Origin: Euryarchaeota archaeon UBA105
Lineage (GTDB): Archaea > Thermoplasmatota > Poseidoniia > Poseidoniales > Thalassarchaeaceae
Assembly (NCBI GenBank): GCA_002496905.1
Contig: DALV01000081.1
Span: forward strand, 19,148 to 28,585
Direction: 5' to 3'
Length of the DNA: 9,438 bases
The notes under the pieces are model-generated. The model searched no databases. It was not told the origin of the DNA and was given only the letters and a program-made list of their open reading frames with translations. Numbering within the stretch: position 1 is the stretch's first letter; each line of letters begins with the position of its first letter. Shown one piece after another: positions 7,759 through 9,438 of this stretch. A program made the translations under genes and the position numbers.

Positions 7759-7859
7759 CACTGCCCCTCCCTGCAGCCTACCCATCAAACAAGTTGTCTT
7801 GAAAGCAATTGTTCATCTTGCTGCGGCGCGTTGAAATCAATGGTGCTTCACGAGTTGTC
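7759..7859. promoter_or_regulatory. Divergent intergenic region between alaS and rtcB
   Basis: About 100 nt separate the two start codons and must contain the upstream signals of both genes. I see the alaS ribosome binding site but no convincing TATA box on either strand, and no palindrome suggesting a shared operator. rtcB has no good ribosome binding site next to ATG 7860 (nearest GGTG at 7842-7845), so it may be leaderless. Confidence 0.35.
7764..7770 (-). promoter_or_regulatory. Ribosome binding site of alaS (decides its start)
   Basis: GGAGGGG on the coding strand, 5 nt before ATG 7758. It matches the archaeal anti-Shine-Dalgarno (CCUCC) and would lie inside the gene if the upstream TTG 7788 or ATG 7785 were used, so it fixes the start at 7758. 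Confidence 0.75.
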
Positions 7860-9332
7860 ATGAGCGCTGCTTGGCGTGAGCATCTTCACAGTGATGGAGA
7901 TGGGAGAATGCGCATCTCCAAACATGGTTCTATGCTCACTGATGCAGTATTAATTTCAGATCAAAATCACATGGACGCTCATAGTGACGACCGTTCTCCA
8001 GAGCAACTCTGCAATACTGCAGGAATTCCTGGAATCGTCGGTGATGCTTGGGCAATGGCTGATTGGCATTTTGGCTATGGATTTCCAATTGGAGGAGTAG
8101 TTGCGACCGACGTAAATGCAGGTGAATTAGGAGGTGCAATATCCCCGGGTGGAGTGGGATTCGACATTAATTGTGGAGTTCGTCTATGTTCCCTAGATGT
8201 GGAGATTTCAGACATTGAACCTAAATCCTTAGTTGGCGCTCTTGCAAATCACATCCCTGCTGGTGCTACCAGCAAAGGTGGGGTTCAACTAGATGAGACT
8301 ACAATGGCCTCTGTTCTTTCAGAGGGCGCGAAAGCAGCAATCGACATCGGGTGGGGTGAATCTGAAGATTTACTGGCAATAGAATCCAATGGGTTACTGG
8401 AGAGTACGGAAAGAAATGTAGGGGAAAGAGCTCAGAAACGTGGAATGAAGGCTCTTGGAACATTAGGTTCAGGCAATCACTTCCTTGAATTGCAAGTAGT
8501 AGATAGGATAGAAGATCCTGTTGCAGCCAATGCATATGGCTTGAGAGAAGGGCAAGTCACGGCGATGATTCACACAGGGTCAAGGGGGCTTGGCCATCAG
8601 GTATGTAGTGAACATGTGGCAACAATAGAGAGTAAATATCAACGCGATGGAGACCATTGGGTTGCTCCAGATTGGGATTATCGTTTACGCGATAGACAAC
8701 TTGCAGCAGCACCGATTTACAGTAGGGAAGGAGCGGCCTATCTTGATGCCATGCGAGCGGCTGGAAATTACGCCTTTGCAAACCGTTCTGCACTAACGCA
8801 AAGATTGAGAAATGTGCTTAGAACCCAACTAGGATCGGACGGTGAATTAGATGTTGTATACGATGTTAGTCACAATATAGCAAAAGTCGAGGAACATATT
8901 GTTCATGGTAAATCTTGCAAATGTTGTGTCCATAGAAAAGGTGCTACTAGGGCTTTGGGCGGAGATCACCCTGAACTGGCCAACCGATTCTCAAGTGTTG
9001 GCCAGCCTGTTCTGGTACCGGGTGATATGGGAACTGCTTCTTGGGTTTTAGCGGGGCCAAAGAAAGGGGCTAATGATGCATTTTCTTCGTCTTGCCACGG
9101 GGCTGGAAGACAATTGTCTAGAACAGCAGCAAGGAAATCCGTCGATTCATTAGCCCTAAGAGAAAGACTTGAGGCTTCTGGAATTCATGTTCGGGCGAAA
9201 ACTCCGAATGTGCTTGCTGAAGAAGCGCCTGAGGCGTACAAAGATGTGGACGAGGTAATTGCTCTTACAAATGCAGCGAATCTAGCTAGACCTGTGGCCA
9301 GACTGAGGCCGTTTGCTGTGATTAAAGGATGA
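7860..9332 (+). CDS. rtcB: RNA-splicing ligase RtcB
   Basis: GTP- and Mn-dependent RNA ligase joining 2',3'-cyclic phosphate ends to 5'-OH ends; in archaea it ligates tRNA exons after intron removal. Numbered from ATG 7860 (490 aa, near the usual 480): HFGYGFPIGG, then SPGGVGFDINCGVRL with metal ligands D102 and C105, GSGNHFLE (H207), HTGSRGLGHQ (H238), YDVSHNIAKVEEH (H338), HRKGATRA, and SSCHGAGRQLSR with H413, the equivalent of the guanylated histidine (H404 in Pyrococcus). All expected active-site residues are present and the C-terminus ARLRPFAVIKG is family-typical. There is no intein. Start: ATG 7860 keeps the W...RMRI N-terminal segment seen in relatives; TTG 7809 adds 17 unsupported residues; ATG 7908 has a nicer GGAGAT upstream but would cut conserved sequence. 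Divergent from alaS; archease is not in view. Confidence 0.96.
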   Translation: MSAAWREHLHSDGDGRMRISKHGSMLTDAVLISDQNHMDAHSDDRSPEQLCNTAGIPGIVGDAWAMADWHFGYGFPIGGVVATDVNAGELGGAISPGGVGFDINCGVRLCSLDVEISDIEPKSLVGALANHIPAGATSKGGVQLDETTMASVLSEGAKAAIDIGWGESEDLLAIESNGLLESTERNVGERAQKRGMKALGTLGSGNHFLELQVVDRIEDPVAANAYGLREGQVTAMIHTGSRGLGHQVCSEHVATIESKYQRDGDHWVAPDWDYRLRDRQLAAAPIYSREGAAYLDAMRAAGNYAFANRSALTQRLRNVLRTQLGSDGELDVVYDVSHNIAKVEEHIVHGKSCKCCVHRKGATRALGGDHPELANRFSSVGQPVLVPGDMGTASWVLAGPKKGANDAFSSSCHGAGRQLSRTAARKSVDSLALRERLEASGIHVRAKTPNVLAEEAPEAYKDVDEVIALTNAANLARPVARLRPFAVIKG

Positions 9333-9333
9333 G

Positions 9334-9338
9334 AAAAA
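9334..9338 (-). terminator. Possible T-run terminator of the right-edge gene
   Basis: A T5 run (CTTTTTC on the minus strand) begins 4 nt after the stop of the right-edge minus-strand gene, and short T-runs are typical archaeal terminators. It starts just beyond the rtcB stop, so the two convergent transcripts would overlap. Weak evidence. Confidence 0.3.
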
Positions 9339-9342
9339 GATA

Positions 9343-9438
9343 TCACTGTCTTTCACGATATTCTATTTCAATAACATCGCCGTCTTCCATGACATAATTT
9401 TCGTATTCGAAATTCTGTTGACCATTTACGAACATCAC
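9343..9438 (-). CDS. C-terminal 31 codons of an unidentified gene
   Basis: Reading the minus strand from the right edge gives an open frame of 31 codons ending in TGA at 9343-9345, 10 nt from the convergent rtcB stop. The peptide has FVNGQQ followed by ENYVMEDGDVIEIEYRERQ. The pattern VNG...YVxxDGDxIxIxY recalls the last two beta strands of beta-grasp-like or archaeal surface/metal-associated proteins that end in a similar DGDxIxIxY segment, but the piece is too short to assign. The acidic hydrophobic alternation and clean stop support a real coding end. GTG/ATG codons at the very edge could in principle be a start, but a 31-residue protein is less likely than a truncated gene. Confidence 0.6.
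   Translation of the reverse strand: MMFVNGQQNFEYENYVMEDGDVIEIEYRERQ

Noticed and set aside
7809..7859. TTG start giving RtcB 17 extra residues
   Set aside because: No ribosome binding site precedes it, the extension has no family support, and ATG 7860 gives a normal length.
7860..9332. An intein in RtcB (common in archaea)
   Set aside because: All conserved blocks are contiguous at normal spacing and total length is normal; no splicing motifs are seen. AlaRS is likewise uninterrupted.
1..9438. Defence system, CRISPR array, mobile element, tRNA or rRNA gene
   Set aside because: No direct-repeat arrays with spacers, transposase-like or nuclease motifs, terminal inverted repeats or tRNA cloverleaf signatures were found on reading both strands. 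The window is mostly housekeeping plus one surface gene.

Overview
The window most likely comes from an uncultivated euryarchaeon. A marine planktonic lineage such as Poseidoniales (Marine Group II) is a guess from gene style, not a demonstrated assignment. The archaeal signs are an archaeal-type alanyl-tRNA synthetase (N-terminal CxxC finger and FEMMAHHAFN motif), an archaeal-style RtcB RNA ligase, an aminotransferase closely resembling the Pyrococcus alanine transaminase, GGTGA/GGAGG-type ribosome binding sites with GTG/TTG start candidates, and a BRE/TATA-like promoter. The base composition is moderate and was not calculated. No phage, transposon, CRISPR, rRNA or tRNA was seen.

Layout. One minus-strand block runs leftward from about 7758: alaS (4900-7758), then an alanine-transaminase-like PLP enzyme starting 5 nt after the alaS stop (3695-4894), then an unrecognised 368-residue protein starting 4 nt after the transaminase stop (2584-3690). 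After a 73-nt gap carrying its own candidate promoter and a perfect hairpin comes a large envelope-anchored calcium-binding-repeat protein. It stays open through the left edge (1-2510, at least 836 residues, no stop). Divergent from alaS, with about 100 nt between them, is rtcB on the plus strand (7860-9332). A minus-strand gene converges on rtcB, and only its last 31 codons are inside the window (9343-9438).

How the genes work together. The alaS block appears to couple alanine supply (transaminase) with alanine charging of tRNA (AlaRS), and the divergent rtcB acts in tRNA splicing or RNA repair, so the right two thirds are largely tRNA-centred. The third gene of the block is the main functional unknown: it looks like an internally duplicated two-domain protein. 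The left third is a surface protein made of thrombospondin type-3-like DxDxDG repeats, rich in N-glycosylation sequons. It is interrupted by a segment that reads like a lipoyl-type barrel-sandwich domain without the modifiable lysine, and by a protective-antigen-like insert between two calcium motifs. No stretch over 300 bases lacks a gene.
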